Below are positions 1 to 8,285 of a stretch of DNA of 17,005 nt, in pieces. The stretch covers positions 1-17,005 of the forward strand of contig URQS01000066.1 in the NCBI GenBank assembly GCA_900550035.1. Reading direction: 5' to 3'. The DNA comes from an uncultured Prevotella sp. (GTDB lineage Bacteria > Bacteroidota > Bacteroidia > Bacteroidales > Bacteroidaceae). A model generated the notes under the pieces. The model was not told where the DNA came from, did no database searches, and saw only the letters and a program-made list of their open reading frames with translations. Made by a program: the position numbers and the translations under genes. The number at the start of each line of letters is the position of its first letter. Position 1 is the stretch's first letter.

Positions 1-560
1 CTTTGTGGTCATTAACATTCGGTACATCGTGCTGCGGTATTGAGTTCATGGCAGTGGGCTGCGCCCGCTACGACTTCTCACGCTTCGGTTTCGAGGTAAC
101 ACGTAACTCTCCACGTCAGGCCGACCTCATCATGTGTGCCGGTACCATCACAAACAAGATGGCTCCTGTCTTCAAGCGTCTCTACGACGAGATGGCTGAG
201 CCTAAGTATGTTGTAGCTGTGGGCGGTTGTGCCATCTCGGGCGGTCCGTTCAAGAACTCGTACAACGTGGTGCGTGGCATCTCGGAGATTGTTCCGGTAG
301 ACGTTTACGTTCCGGGCTGTCCTCCACGTCCAGAGGCTATCCTCTATGGCATGATGCAGCTTCAGCGTAAGGTGAAGGTAGAGAAGTTCTTCGGTGGTGC
401 CAACCACAAGATGAACAGCGAGGAGAAGGAACTCTCAATGTCGAAGGGCGGTCTGCACGGACTTAGCAACGAGGCTCTCGCAAGCGAGAAGAATCGCGAG
501 ACCATCGTAGTGAACAACGTTCCTGAGGACTTCGACGCTAAGAAAGGTCTAACTGATTAA
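1..560 (+). CDS. nuoB: NADH-quinone oxidoreductase subunit B (5' partial)
   Basis: This is the C-terminal 185 or so residues of NuoB, the Q-module subunit that binds cluster N2, the last iron-sulfur centre before quinone. The frame is already open at base 3, where TTG is an internal leucine, and the true start lies upstream of the window. All four expected N2 cysteine positions are visible: the adjacent pair in TSCCGIEF (visible residues 10-11), one in LIMCAGT, and one in VPGCPPRPEA. The GGCAISGG segment is also typical. The tail past residue 130 is hydrophilic and longer than in E. coli NuoB. The gene is 18 bp from nuoCD and shares its operon. Family identity is certain from these motifs; only the N-terminus, probably a few dozen residues, is missing. 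Confidence 0.97.
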   Translation, partial: LWSLTFGTSCCGIEFMAVGCARYDFSRFGFEVTRNSPRQADLIMCAGTITNKMAPVFKRLYDEMAEPKYVVAVGGCAISGGPFKNSYNVVRGISEIVPVDVYVPGCPPRPEAILYGMMQLQRKVKVEKFFGGANHKMNSEEKELSMSKGGLHGLSNEALASEKNRETIVVNNVPEDFDAKKGLTD

Positions 561-578
561 TATAATAAGGTATAAGAT

Positions 579-2150
579 ATGAAACTTGAAAACATTGAAC
601 TCTCATTTGACAATTTCGCAAGTGAGATGTCGAAGCTGAAGAACCAGAAACATTTCGACTACCTTGTTACCATCATCGGCGAGGACTTCGGCGAGGAAGG
701 CTACGGATGTATCTACATCCTTGAGAATACCGACAGCAACGAGCGCTGCTCTGTAAAGACCATCGCCAAGAAGGTAGATGGCAGCGACGTTATCCCTACT
801 GTCATCAATTTGTGGAAGTCGGCTGAACTGCTTGAGCGCGAGGTGTTTGACTTCGTAGGCATCAAGTTCCTCGGTCATCCCGATATGCGCCGTCTCTTCC
901 TGCGCACCGACTTCAACGGTTATCCTTTGCGCAAGGACTTCGACATGAGTCCTGAGGCAAACCAGTTCCCGTTGACCGACGAGCCTGAGTCAGACTTCAC
1001 TGTAGAATACTCGCTCAACGCTGACGGCCACCTCGTAGCTACCAAGAAGCGTCTGTTCGACGACGACGACTTCGTAGTGAACATCGGTCCTAACCACCCG
1101 TCAACTCACGGTGTGCTCCGCTTGCAGACTGTGCTCGACGGCGAGAAGGTGAAGCGCGTTTATCCTCACCTCGGATATATCCACCGCGGTATTGAGAAGA
1201 TGTGGGAGGGCATGACCTATCCGCAGACTCTCGCCCTGACCGACCGTTTGAACTATCTCTCGGCTATGATGCACCGTCATGCTCTTGTTGGCGTGATAGA
1301 GGAGGGTATGGGCATTGAGCTCAGCGACCGCATCCACTACATCCGTACAATCATGGACGAGCTTCAGCGTATCGACTCGCACTTGCTCTACCTTGGCTGT
1401 ACAGCTCAGGACTTGGGCGCATTGACAGCATTCCTTTACTGCATGCGCGACCGTGAACACGTATTGAACGTGATGGAGGAGACTACAGGCGGACGCCTTA
1501 TTCAGAACTACTACCGCATCGGCGGACTTCAGGCCGACATCGACCCGAAGTTTGTAGAGAACACAAAGAAGCTCTGCAAGTATCTGCGTCCGATGATTCA
1601 GGAGTATCTCGACGTATTCGGCGACAACGTTATCACTCACAATCGTCTTGTAGGCGTTGGTCCTATGGGTCTTGAGGATTGTATCAACTACGGCGTGACA
1701 GGTCCTGCCGGACGTGCAGCCGGATGGAAGAACGATACTCGTAAGCGTCATCCGTACGACCTCTACGACAAGGTGGAGTGGGAAGAGATAACAATGACCG
1801 GTTGCGACTCAATGGATCGCTACTACTGCCACATCAAGGAGCTTTATCAGAGCCTTAACATCATCGAGCAGCTTATCGACAATATCCCAGAGGGCGACTT
1901 CTACATCAAGCAGAAGCCTATCATCAAGGTGCCCGAGGGACAGTGGTACTTCTCTGTAGAGGGAGCCAGCGGTGAGTTTGGCGTTTATCTCGACTCTAAG
2001 GGCGACAAGAGTCCTTACCGTATGAAGATGCGTCCGATGGGCTTGACCCTTACCGGTGCTCTCGATCCGATGCTTCGTGGACAGAAGATTGCCGACTTGA
2101 TTACAACAGGTGCTGCTATCGACTTCGTTATTCCGGACATCGACCGTTAA
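579..2150 (+). CDS. nuoCD: NADH-quinone oxidoreductase subunit C/D fusion
   Basis: This 523-residue fusion joins the NuoC and NuoD subunits of the complex I Q module; the NuoD part forms much of the quinone-binding cavity near cluster N2. Residues 1-125 are NuoC-like, with the signature LLEREVFDFVGIKFLGHPDM followed by GYPLRKDF at about 114-121. Residues 165-523 are NuoD-like, with NIGPNHPSTHGVLRL near 168, LGYIHRGIEK, and an intact C-terminus ending DFVIPDIDR. The linker at about 126-164 is short and acidic, making the protein shorter than the roughly 600-residue E. coli fusion. The ATG at 579 is preceded only by a weak purine stretch, as is usual in Bacteroidetes. nuoE, nuoF and nuoG do not follow; the next gene is nuoH after an unusual 110-bp gap. 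Confidence 0.97.
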   Translation: MKLENIELSFDNFASEMSKLKNQKHFDYLVTIIGEDFGEEGYGCIYILENTDSNERCSVKTIAKKVDGSDVIPTVINLWKSAELLEREVFDFVGIKFLGHPDMRRLFLRTDFNGYPLRKDFDMSPEANQFPLTDEPESDFTVEYSLNADGHLVATKKRLFDDDDFVVNIGPNHPSTHGVLRLQTVLDGEKVKRVYPHLGYIHRGIEKMWEGMTYPQTLALTDRLNYLSAMMHRHALVGVIEEGMGIELSDRIHYIRTIMDELQRIDSHLLYLGCTAQDLGALTAFLYCMRDREHVLNVMEETTGGRLIQNYYRIGGLQADIDPKFVENTKKLCKYLRPMIQEYLDVFGDNVITHNRLVGVGPMGLEDCINYGVTGPAGRAAGWKNDTRKRHPYDLYDKVEWEEITMTGCDSMDRYYCHIKELYQSLNIIEQLIDNIPEGDFYIKQKPIIKVPEGQWYFSVEGASGEFGVYLDSKGDKSPYRMKMRPMGLTLTGALDPMLRGQKIADLITTGAAIDFVIPDIDR

Positions 2151-2167
2151 TAGGAATGTTGAATTAG

Positions 2168-2238
2168 AAATGTTAAATGTTAAATTGCATGATATTGCAA
2201 GATGACATTAAGCATTTATAATTTAACACTTAACATTT
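2168..2238 (+). repeat. A/T-rich inverted repeat between nuoCD and nuoH
   Basis: Two 19-nt arms, 2168-2186 and 2220-2238, are reverse complements with one mismatch, around a 33-nt loop. A small inner hairpin, TTGCA (2185-2189) against TGCAA (2196-2200), sits at the base of the loop and shares two bases with the left arm. The arms are almost pure A/T and no U-tract follows directly, so this is not a standard intrinsic terminator. In the transcript it would sit just before nuoH and could affect RNA processing, stability or nuoH translation; that is inference. It is built from the same heptamer as the tandem repeat at 2223-2250. Confidence 0.75.
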
Positions 2239-2250
2239 AACATTAAACAT
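2223..2250 (+). repeat. Tandem heptamer repeat (TTAACAT-type) before nuoH
   Basis: Four consecutive 7-bp units run to within 10 bp of the nuoH start: TTAACAC, TTAACAT, TTAACAT and TAAACAT. The reverse-complement unit ATGTTAA occurs twice in tandem at 2170-2183. The array therefore explains both arms of the neighbouring inverted repeat. Short-period arrays can gain or lose units by slippage, which would change the spacing in front of nuoH. Confidence 0.7.
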
Positions 2251-2260
2251 TAAAAGAAAA

Positions 2261-3346
2261 ATGTTTGACTTTAGTATTGTAACAAACTGGTTCCACAATC
2301 TCCTCTCACAGACCTGCGGTCTCGGAGATTTTTGGACAATACTGATCGAGTGCATCCTGGTTGGTGTCTGCATTCTTGCTGGTTATGCCATCCTTGCCAT
2401 CATCTTGATCTTCATGGAGCGTAAGGTCTGCGCCTATTTCCAGTGCCGTCTTGGCCCGATGCGTGTAGGTCCTTGGGGCGTGTTCCAGGTGTTTGCCGAC
2501 GTGCTGAAGATGCTCATCAAGGAGATCTTCTCAGTCGACGGCGCCGACAAGGTGCTTTACTACGTTGCTCCGTTCCTCGTGATTATAGCTTCTGTAGGCA
2601 CATTCTCGTTCCTGCCTTGGAACAATGGTGCCGAGGTGCTCGACTTCAACGTTGGCGTATTCCTCATGTCGGCTATTTCAAGCATCGGCATCGTAGGTAT
2701 CTTTATGGCAGGTTGGGGTTCTAACAACAAGTACTCAGTAGTTTCGGCTATGCGTGGTGCCGTGCAGCTCATCTCTTACGAAATGTCACTTGCGCTTTGC
2801 CTTATCACAGCCGTTGTCTTGACAGGTACAATGCAGGTTAGCGGTATCGTTGAGGCTCAGACTGGTGCTTTCGGCTGGCTCATCTTCAAGGGACACATCC
2901 CGGCTATCATCGCCTTCCTCGTGTTCCTCGTGGCAGGTAATGCCGAGGCTAACCGTGGCCCGTTCGACTTGGCTGAGGCTGAATCGGAGCTTACAGCCGG
3001 TTATCACACCGAGTATTCGGGTATGGGATTCGGCTTCTACTATCTCGCCGAGTACCTCAACCTCTTCGTAGTTTCAGGCATCGCCACAACAGTATTCCTT
3101 GGCGGTTGGGCTCCGTTCAACATCGGCGTAGAGGCTGTTGACGGTATCCTCAACTTCATCCCTGGTATCGTTTGGTTCCTCGGCAAGACATTCGCTGTTG
3201 TATGGCTGCTCATGTGGGTGCGTTGGACATTCCCACGTCTGCGTATCGACCAGATCTTGAAGCTCGAGTGGAAATACCTCATGCCTTTGTGTCTCATCAA
3301 CTTGATTCTCATGACAGTAGTTGTGGCATTCGGTTGGCACTTCTAA
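2261..3346 (+). CDS. nuoH: NADH-quinone oxidoreductase subunit H
   Basis: NuoH is the membrane subunit that joins the Q module to the proton-pumping arm and lines part of the quinone tunnel. The 361-residue product is strongly hydrophobic, with about eight membrane segments. It carries the family signatures: ERKVCAYFQCRLGPMRVGPWG near residues 53-73, ADVLKMLIKE just after, NAEANRGPFDLAEAESELTAGYHTEYSG with the conserved acidic loop near 228-255, and a C-terminal WVRWTFPRLRIDQ segment. It is somewhat longer than the 325-residue E. coli protein. The ATG at 2261 follows an A-rich stretch without a Shine-Dalgarno sequence. nuoI starts 19 bp downstream. Confidence 0.97.
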   Translation: MFDFSIVTNWFHNLLSQTCGLGDFWTILIECILVGVCILAGYAILAIILIFMERKVCAYFQCRLGPMRVGPWGVFQVFADVLKMLIKEIFSVDGADKVLYYVAPFLVIIASVGTFSFLPWNNGAEVLDFNVGVFLMSAISSIGIVGIFMAGWGSNNKYSVVSAMRGAVQLISYEMSLALCLITAVVLTGTMQVSGIVEAQTGAFGWLIFKGHIPAIIAFLVFLVAGNAEANRGPFDLAEAESELTAGYHTEYSGMGFGFYYLAEYLNLFVVSGIATTVFLGGWAPFNIGVEAVDGILNFIPGIVWFLGKTFAVVWLLMWVRWTFPRLRIDQILKLEWKYLMPLCLINLILMTVVVAFGWHF

Positions 3347-3365
3347 AAACACATTATTAAAAACA

Positions 3366-3902
3366 ATGGAAGAAAACAAAAAATCATATTTCGGAGAAAT
3401 CGGAGCTGCTGTGAAGACTCTCGCCGTAGGTATGAAGACCACCTGGAAGGAGTACTTCACACCGAAGAGCACTGAGCAGTATCCCGAGAACCGCAAGACT
3501 ACGCTTCACGTTGCTGCCCGCCACCGCGGACGCCTTGTGATGAACCGCGACGAGAACGGAGCGGTTAAGTGTACTGCTTGTACACTTTGCGAGAAGGCTT
3601 GCCCGAACGGCACCATCAAGATTGTATCGCAGATGGTGGAGAACCCGGAGACTGGCAAGAAGAAAAAGCAGCTTGTCGACTACCAGTACGACCTTGGCGA
3701 CTGCATGTTCTGCGAGCTTTGTGTCAATGCTTGTAACTTCGGTGCCATCAAGTTTGTCAACGATTTCGAGAACTCAGTGTTCGACCGCGAGGCACTCGTG
3801 CTTCACCTCGACAAGGAGGAATATAAGGGAGGTTCACTGCCTAACATCATCGACGGCGGTGCCGACTTCGAAATCGGAACATTTAACACTAAAACCAAAT
3901 AA
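3366..3902 (+). CDS. nuoI: NADH-quinone oxidoreductase subunit I
   Basis: NuoI carries the two [4Fe-4S] clusters N6a and N6b that pass electrons toward NuoB. The 178-residue product has two ferredoxin-type motifs: Cys69, 72, 75 and 79 (CTACTLCEKACP) and Cys113, 116, 119 and 123 (CMFCELCVNACN). The reading frame is open farther upstream, to 3321, but that would overlap the end of nuoH, so the ATG at 3366, 19 bp after nuoH, is the sensible start. The N-terminal residues 10-35 are amphipathic, as in relatives that lie along the membrane. The C-terminal 30 residues are less conserved. With nuoE, nuoF and nuoG absent, NuoI is the likely entry point for electrons from an unidentified donor. Confidence 0.96.
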   Translation: MEENKKSYFGEIGAAVKTLAVGMKTTWKEYFTPKSTEQYPENRKTTLHVAARHRGRLVMNRDENGAVKCTACTLCEKACPNGTIKIVSQMVENPETGKKKKQLVDYQYDLGDCMFCELCVNACNFGAIKFVNDFENSVFDREALVLHLDKEEYKGGSLPNIIDGGADFEIGTFNTKTK

Positions 3903-3906
3903 GGAG
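3901..3906 (+). promoter_or_regulatory. Shine-Dalgarno-like AAGGAG before nuoJ
   Basis: AAGGAG overlaps the nuoI stop codon (3900-3902) and lies 11 nt before the nuoJ ATG at 3918. It is one of the few recognisable ribosome-binding sites in this window and supports the chosen nuoJ start. Confidence 0.55.
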
Positions 3907-3917
3907 TAAGAAAAACA

Positions 3918-4436
3918 ATGGCAAGTTTAGTAATGTTTTGCATCTTGGCAGTGGTCATCCTTGGCTCGGCTGTCATGTGCGTGATGACAAAGCGCATCAT
4001 GCGTTCTATCACATTCCTGCTTTTCGTGCTCCTTGGAGTGGCAGGTCTCTACTTCCTGCTCGACTACACCTATCTTGGTGCTGCCCAGATCAGCGTTTAC
4101 GCCGGTGGTATGGTGATGATGTATATCTTCGCCGTGCAACTCGTGAGCAAGCGCACTCTTCAGGGATTGGTTGAGCATGTTAAGGGTAGCCGCGCTCTCT
4201 CAGGTGCATTGCTTTGCATCGTAGGTTTGGTTACTGTAGCAGGCATCCAGCTCAAGAACGGCTTCCTGACACTCGCTGTTGAGGGCGAGGAGGTTCCGAT
4301 GCAGACCATCGGTGAGGCTCTTCTCGGTTCGGAGAAGTATCAGTATGTATTGCCCTTCGAGTTCATCTCAGTATTCTTGCTGGCATGTATCATAGGTGCA
4401 ATTGTTGTAGCACGTAAAGAAAAGGAGGACAAGTAA
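3918..4436 (+). CDS. nuoJ: NADH-quinone oxidoreductase subunit J
   Basis: NuoJ is a small membrane subunit of the pump arm, located between NuoH and NuoK and NuoL. The 172-residue product has about five membrane segments. The family signature is the third helix, YLGAAQISVYAGGMVMMYIF, at roughly residues 52-71, where relatives have YVGAVQVLVYAGA. A loop at about 85-95 and a polar stretch near 117-135 separate the helices, and the tail is charged (ARKEKEDK). The start is supported by an upstream AAGGAG. nuoK begins 2 bp after the stop, and the nuoK ribosome-binding site lies inside the last codons of this gene, so the two are probably translationally coupled. Confidence 0.95.
   Translation: MASLVMFCILAVVILGSAVMCVMTKRIMRSITFLLFVLLGVAGLYFLLDYTYLGAAQISVYAGGMVMMYIFAVQLVSKRTLQGLVEHVKGSRALSGALLCIVGLVTVAGIQLKNGFLTLAVEGEEVPMQTIGEALLGSEKYQYVLPFEFISVFLLACIIGAIVVARKEKEDK
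4422..4428 (+). promoter_or_regulatory. Shine-Dalgarno AAGGAGG before nuoK
   Basis: A strong AAGGAGG sits within the last codons of nuoJ, 10 nt before the nuoK ATG at 4439. It fixes the nuoK start and suggests that translation of nuoJ and nuoK is coupled. Confidence 0.6.
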
Positions 4437-4438
4437 TT

Positions 4439-4747
4439 ATGATACCAGTAGAATGTTATTTCGTGCTTAGCGCACTTCTGTTCTTCATCGGCGTGTTCGG
4501 TTTCATCACCCGCCGCAACCTGATAGCAATGCTCGTCTCTGTAGAGCTCGTGCTCAACGCTGTCGACTTGAACTTTGCGGCATTCAACCGTCTGCTCTTC
4601 CCTGGCGAGTTTGAGGGATTCTTCATGACCCTCTTCTCTATTGGCGTGAGCGCTGCCGAGAGTGCCGTAGCTATCGCGATTATTATCAACGTTTACCGCA
4701 ATTTCCACAGCGATCAGGTGAACAGTATTGAAAACATGAAATATTAA
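4439..4747 (+). CDS. nuoK: NADH-quinone oxidoreductase subunit K
   Basis: NuoK is a three-helix subunit related to MrpC, and part of the proton path of the pump arm. The 102-residue length matches the family. Both functionally important membrane glutamates are in place: Glu36 in LVSVELVLNAVDLNFAAF and Glu74 in VSAAESAVAIAIIIN, equivalent to E. coli Glu36 and Glu72. The arginine pair at 25-26 in the cytoplasmic loop is also conserved. The start is fixed by AAGGAGG 10 nt upstream. nuoL starts 9 bp after the stop. Confidence 0.96.
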   Translation: MIPVECYFVLSALLFFIGVFGFITRRNLIAMLVSVELVLNAVDLNFAAFNRLLFPGEFEGFFMTLFSIGVSAAESAVAIAIIINVYRNFHSDQVNSIENMKY

Positions 4748-4756
4748 TTTTAGATT

Positions 4757-6769
4757 ATGGATTTTACATATTCAATATGGATTCTTCTGTTGCCGCTGAT
4801 CAGCTTCCTGGTTATCGGTCTGCCAGAATTCGTGAATAAGAAGTATGCCTGGTCGCACAAGGTAGCCGGACTCATCGGTACCAGTTCGCTCGGACTGGTG
4901 ACAGTGTTGAGCTACTTCACAGCGTTCAAGTATTTCTCAGCCGACCGTCTTGCCGACGGCACCTTCGCAACCTTCGTTCCGTACAACGTGACATGGTTGC
5001 CATTGGGCCATCTGCACTTCGACCTCGGTATCCTGCTCGACCCAATCTCGGTGATGATGCTCATCGTCATCTCTACGGTCAGCCTCATGGTTCACATCTA
5101 CTCATTCGGCTACATGCACGGTGAGAAGGGATTCCAGCGCTACTACGCTTTCCTCTCGCTCTTCACCATGTCAATGCTCGGACTGGTGCTCGCCACCAAC
5201 ATCTTCCAGATGTATATGTTCTGGGAGCTTGTGGGCGTTAGCTCTTACCTCCTCATTGGCTTCTACTACACTCTGAAGGCTGCCGTACATGCTTCGAAGA
5301 AGGCGTTTATCGTGACCCGTTTTGCCGATATGTTCTTCCTTATCGGTATTCTCATCTTCGGTTACTACACTGGAAGCTACAACTTCTCGTTCACCGGTAC
5401 TGAGATAGCTTACGGCGCTGGCGCTTCTGCCTTCACCGTTGCCGACAACGCTCGCGCTCTTGCTGCTGGCGGTATGATTCTGCCTACAGCTCTTGTGCTG
5501 ATGTTCATCGGTGGTGCGGGTAAGTCTGCAATGTTCCCGTTGCACATCTGGTTGCCAGATGCTATGGAGGGTCCGACTCCTGTTTCTGCCCTTATCCACG
5601 CTGCCACCATGGTGGTTGCCGGTGTGTTCCAGATTGCACGTCTGTTCCCTGTATGGATTGAGTACGCTCCTCAGGCTCTTGAGGTAGTAGTGATTGTAGG
5701 TGCTTTCACCGCTTTCTACGCTGCTGCTGTAGCTTGTGCACAGAGCGACATCAAGCGTGTGCTTGCCTTCTCTACAATCTCACAGATTGCATTTATGATG
5801 GTAGCCCTCGGCGTATGTCTGCCAGGTCATCATGGTGCCGCTCTAGACAATCACGCTCAGCTTGGTTATATGGCATCAATGTTCCATTTGTTCACACACG
5901 CTATGTTCAAGGCTTGTCTGTTCCTCGGAGCTGGTTGCATCATCCACGCTGTTCACTCTAACGAGATGTCGGCAATGGGTGGATTGCGCAAGTACATGCC
6001 TATCACTCACGCTACATTCCTTATCTCTTGTCTCGCCATCGCTGGTATTCCATTCTTCTCGGGCTTCAGTTCTAAGGATGAGATTATCACCGCTTGCTTC
6101 GCCTACTCACCGCTTTGTGGTTGGTGGATGACAGGTGTTGCCGCAATGACAGCATTCTATATGTTCCGTCTCTACTACGGCATCTTCTGGGGTACAGAGA
6201 ACAAGGAGCTCCACGCTCATCACACTCCGCACGAGGCTCCTGCTACAATGACATTCCCGCTCATCTTCCTGAGCATCGTCACTGTAGGTGTTGGTGTTCT
6301 CACCACACTTGGAGGTTTCTGCGACTGGAGCTGGGCAAGCTTCGGTTCAATCGTGAGCGCAGCAGGTACAGCCTACACTGTTCACTTCGACCCGCAGGTT
6401 GCAGCCACATCAACAGTGATTGCAATCGTATCTATCGCCCTCGCCACCTATATATATAAGGGTGAGAAGCAGCCTATCGCCGACAAGATGTACGCTACAT
6501 TCCCGCGTCTGCATCGTTGGGCTTATAAGCGCTTCTACATGGATGAGGTTTATCAGTACGTCACACACAAGATTCTGTTCCGCTACGTAAGCCGCACGGC
6601 ACAGTGGATTGACGAGAAGATCATCAACGGTCTTATCGATTTCTCTGCTTGGGGTGCCAACGAGGCAGGCGAGACCATTCGTCCTTGGCAGAGCGGCGAC
6701 GTTCGCCAGTATGCAGTATGGTTCCTCACAGGTACGGTAGCTTTAACATTGTTATTACTTTGCTTATAA
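4757..6769 (+). CDS. nuoL: NADH-quinone oxidoreductase subunit L
   Basis: NuoL is the distal antiporter-like subunit that pumps protons. Through a long lateral helix it also braces the pump arm. The 670-residue product is longer than E. coli NuoL (613). Residues 80-410 form the antiporter core, with the key membrane glutamate at about residue 157 in FWELVGVSSYLLIGFYY and the motif PLHIWLPDAMEGPTPVSALIHAAT. Later come HLFTHAMFKACLFLGAG and GIPFFSGFSSKDEI. The C-terminal 200 residues hold the lateral-helix region and a final membrane segment ending LTGTVALTLLLLCL. No Shine-Dalgarno precedes the ATG at 4757. nuoM follows after 7 bp. Confidence 0.97.
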   Translation: MDFTYSIWILLLPLISFLVIGLPEFVNKKYAWSHKVAGLIGTSSLGLVTVLSYFTAFKYFSADRLADGTFATFVPYNVTWLPLGHLHFDLGILLDPISVMMLIVISTVSLMVHIYSFGYMHGEKGFQRYYAFLSLFTMSMLGLVLATNIFQMYMFWELVGVSSYLLIGFYYTLKAAVHASKKAFIVTRFADMFFLIGILIFGYYTGSYNFSFTGTEIAYGAGASAFTVADNARALAAGGMILPTALVLMFIGGAGKSAMFPLHIWLPDAMEGPTPVSALIHAATMVVAGVFQIARLFPVWIEYAPQALEVVVIVGAFTAFYAAAVACAQSDIKRVLAFSTISQIAFMMVALGVCLPGHHGAALDNHAQLGYMASMFHLFTHAMFKACLFLGAGCIIHAVHSNEMSAMGGLRKYMPITHATFLISCLAIAGIPFFSGFSSKDEIITACFAYSPLCGWWMTGVAAMTAFYMFRLYYGIFWGTENKELHAHHTPHEAPATMTFPLIFLSIVTVGVGVLTTLGGFCDWSWASFGSIVSAAGTAYTVHFDPQVAATSTVIAIVSIALATYIYKGEKQPIADKMYATFPRLHRWAYKRFYMDEVYQYVTHKILFRYVSRTAQWIDEKIINGLIDFSAWGANEAGETIRPWQSGDVRQYAVWFLTGTVALTLLLLCL

Positions 6770-6776
6770 TTAAAAT

Positions 6777-8264
6777 ATGAATATATTAAGTTTATTCGTA
6801 GTAATCCCTGTTCTGATGTTGCTCGGTCTTTGGATCGCCCGCAACGTCAATCAGGTGCGTGGTGTGATGGTTGCCGGTTCATCCTGCCTCTTGGCACTGA
6901 GCGTATGGCTCACACTCCACTTCATCGGCGAGCGCGCAGCAGGCAACACCGAGGAGATGATTCTCCGCGCCACTACGGAATGGTTCCCTGCACTCCACAT
7001 CAACTATGAGGTGGGTGTTGACGGCATTTCCGTTGTGATGCTTCTGCTTTCGAGCATCATCGTGTTCACAGGTACCTTCGCTTCATGGAAGCTTAAGCCG
7101 CTTACCAAGGAGTTCTTCATGTGGTTCACATTGCTCTCAACAGGTGTTTACGGTTTCTTCATCTCGATAGACCTCTTCACCATGTTCATGTTCTATGAGG
7201 TAGCCCTCATCCCTATGTACCTCTTGATTGGCTACTGGGGTTCAGGTCGCAAGGAGTATGCAGCCATGAAGCTTACGTTGATGCTTATGGGTGGTTCAGC
7301 CCTCATCATCCTCGGCTTGGTAGGTATCTACTTCTTCAACGGTGCCTCTACAATGAGCATCCTTGAGATTGCCCACAACAACCACATCCCGGCAGCCGTT
7401 CAGAACGTGTTGTTCCCGTTTGTGTTTATCGGTTTCGGTGTACTTGGTGCTCTGTTCCCGTTCCACACATGGTCACCAATCGGTCACGGTTGTGCCCCTA
7501 CATCTGTGTCAATGCTCCACGCTGGTGTGCTTATGAAGCTTGGTGGCTACGGTTGCTTCCGTATCGCCATGTTCCTCTTGCCACAGGCTGCTCATGATTT
7601 GGCTTGGATATTCCTTATCCTCACCACTATCTCAGTAGTATACGGTGCATTCTCGGCTTGCGTTCAGACCGACTTGAAGTTCATCAACGCTTATTCTTCA
7701 GTGTCACACTGTGGTTTGGTGCTCTTCGCTCTCCTGATGATGACCCGCGTGTCTTGTACAGGTGCCATCCTTCAGATGCTCTCTCACGGTTTGATGACAG
7801 CTCTCTTCTTCGCCCTCATCGGTATGATTTACGGTCGTACACATACACGTGACATCCGTGAGCTTGGCGGTTTGATGAAGATTATGCCGTTCCTCTCAGT
7901 AGGTTATGTGATTGCCGGTCTTGCCAACCTCGGTCTTCCGGGCTTCTCTGGCTTTATCGCTGAGATGACAATCTTCAACGGTTCGTTCGAGAATGCCGAT
8001 ACATTCCACCGTTGCTGCACCATCATCGCCATCACATCAATCGTTGTGACAGCTGTGTACATCCTTCGTACTGTAGGCTTCATCCTCTTCGAGAAGGTGA
8101 AGAATCCGCACTTCGAGGAACTTACTGATGCTACATGGGACGAGCGCTTCGCTGTATGCTGCCTCATCTTCTGTGTTGCAGGTCTCGGTTCGGCTCCATT
8201 ATGGGCAAGCCATGTCATCGACAATGCAGTAGCTCCTATCCTTAGCGTAATTCCAACACTTTAA
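6777..8264 (+). CDS. nuoM: NADH-quinone oxidoreductase subunit M
   Basis: NuoM is the middle antiporter-like subunit of the pump arm. The 495-residue product has about 14 membrane segments. The essential glutamate is Glu141 in FMFYEVALIPMYLLIGYWG (E. coli Glu144). The second half carries FHTWSPIGHGCAPTSVSMLH, followed by AGVLMKLGGYG with the conserved lysine. The first motif departs from the common HTWLPDAH form of proteobacterial NuoM, which may simply be a lineage variant. NLGLPGFSGFIAEM near 382-395 is also typical. The gene sits 7 bp after nuoL and 21 bp before nuoN. Confidence 0.97.
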   Translation: MNILSLFVVIPVLMLLGLWIARNVNQVRGVMVAGSSCLLALSVWLTLHFIGERAAGNTEEMILRATTEWFPALHINYEVGVDGISVVMLLLSSIIVFTGTFASWKLKPLTKEFFMWFTLLSTGVYGFFISIDLFTMFMFYEVALIPMYLLIGYWGSGRKEYAAMKLTLMLMGGSALIILGLVGIYFFNGASTMSILEIAHNNHIPAAVQNVLFPFVFIGFGVLGALFPFHTWSPIGHGCAPTSVSMLHAGVLMKLGGYGCFRIAMFLLPQAAHDLAWIFLILTTISVVYGAFSACVQTDLKFINAYSSVSHCGLVLFALLMMTRVSCTGAILQMLSHGLMTALFFALIGMIYGRTHTRDIRELGGLMKIMPFLSVGYVIAGLANLGLPGFSGFIAEMTIFNGSFENADTFHRCCTIIAITSIVVTAVYILRTVGFILFEKVKNPHFEELTDATWDERFAVCCLIFCVAGLGSAPLWASHVIDNAVAPILSVIPTL

Positions 8265-8285
8265 TAACAAGTTCAGCAGTAAAAA

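Noticed and set aside
1101..1751. Long open frame (216 codons) on the - strand inside nuoCD
   Set aside because: It is wholly antisense to the conserved NuoD part and its translation has no recognisable motif; it arises from the G/C-biased codons of nuoCD.
3321..3365. Upstream extension of nuoI
   Set aside because: It would overlap the nuoH 3' end, and the extra residues are unlike any NuoI N-terminus; ATG at 3366 is better.
5171..5599. 142-codon - strand frame inside nuoL
   Set aside because: It overlaps the most conserved core of NuoL and its composition is that of a shadow frame.
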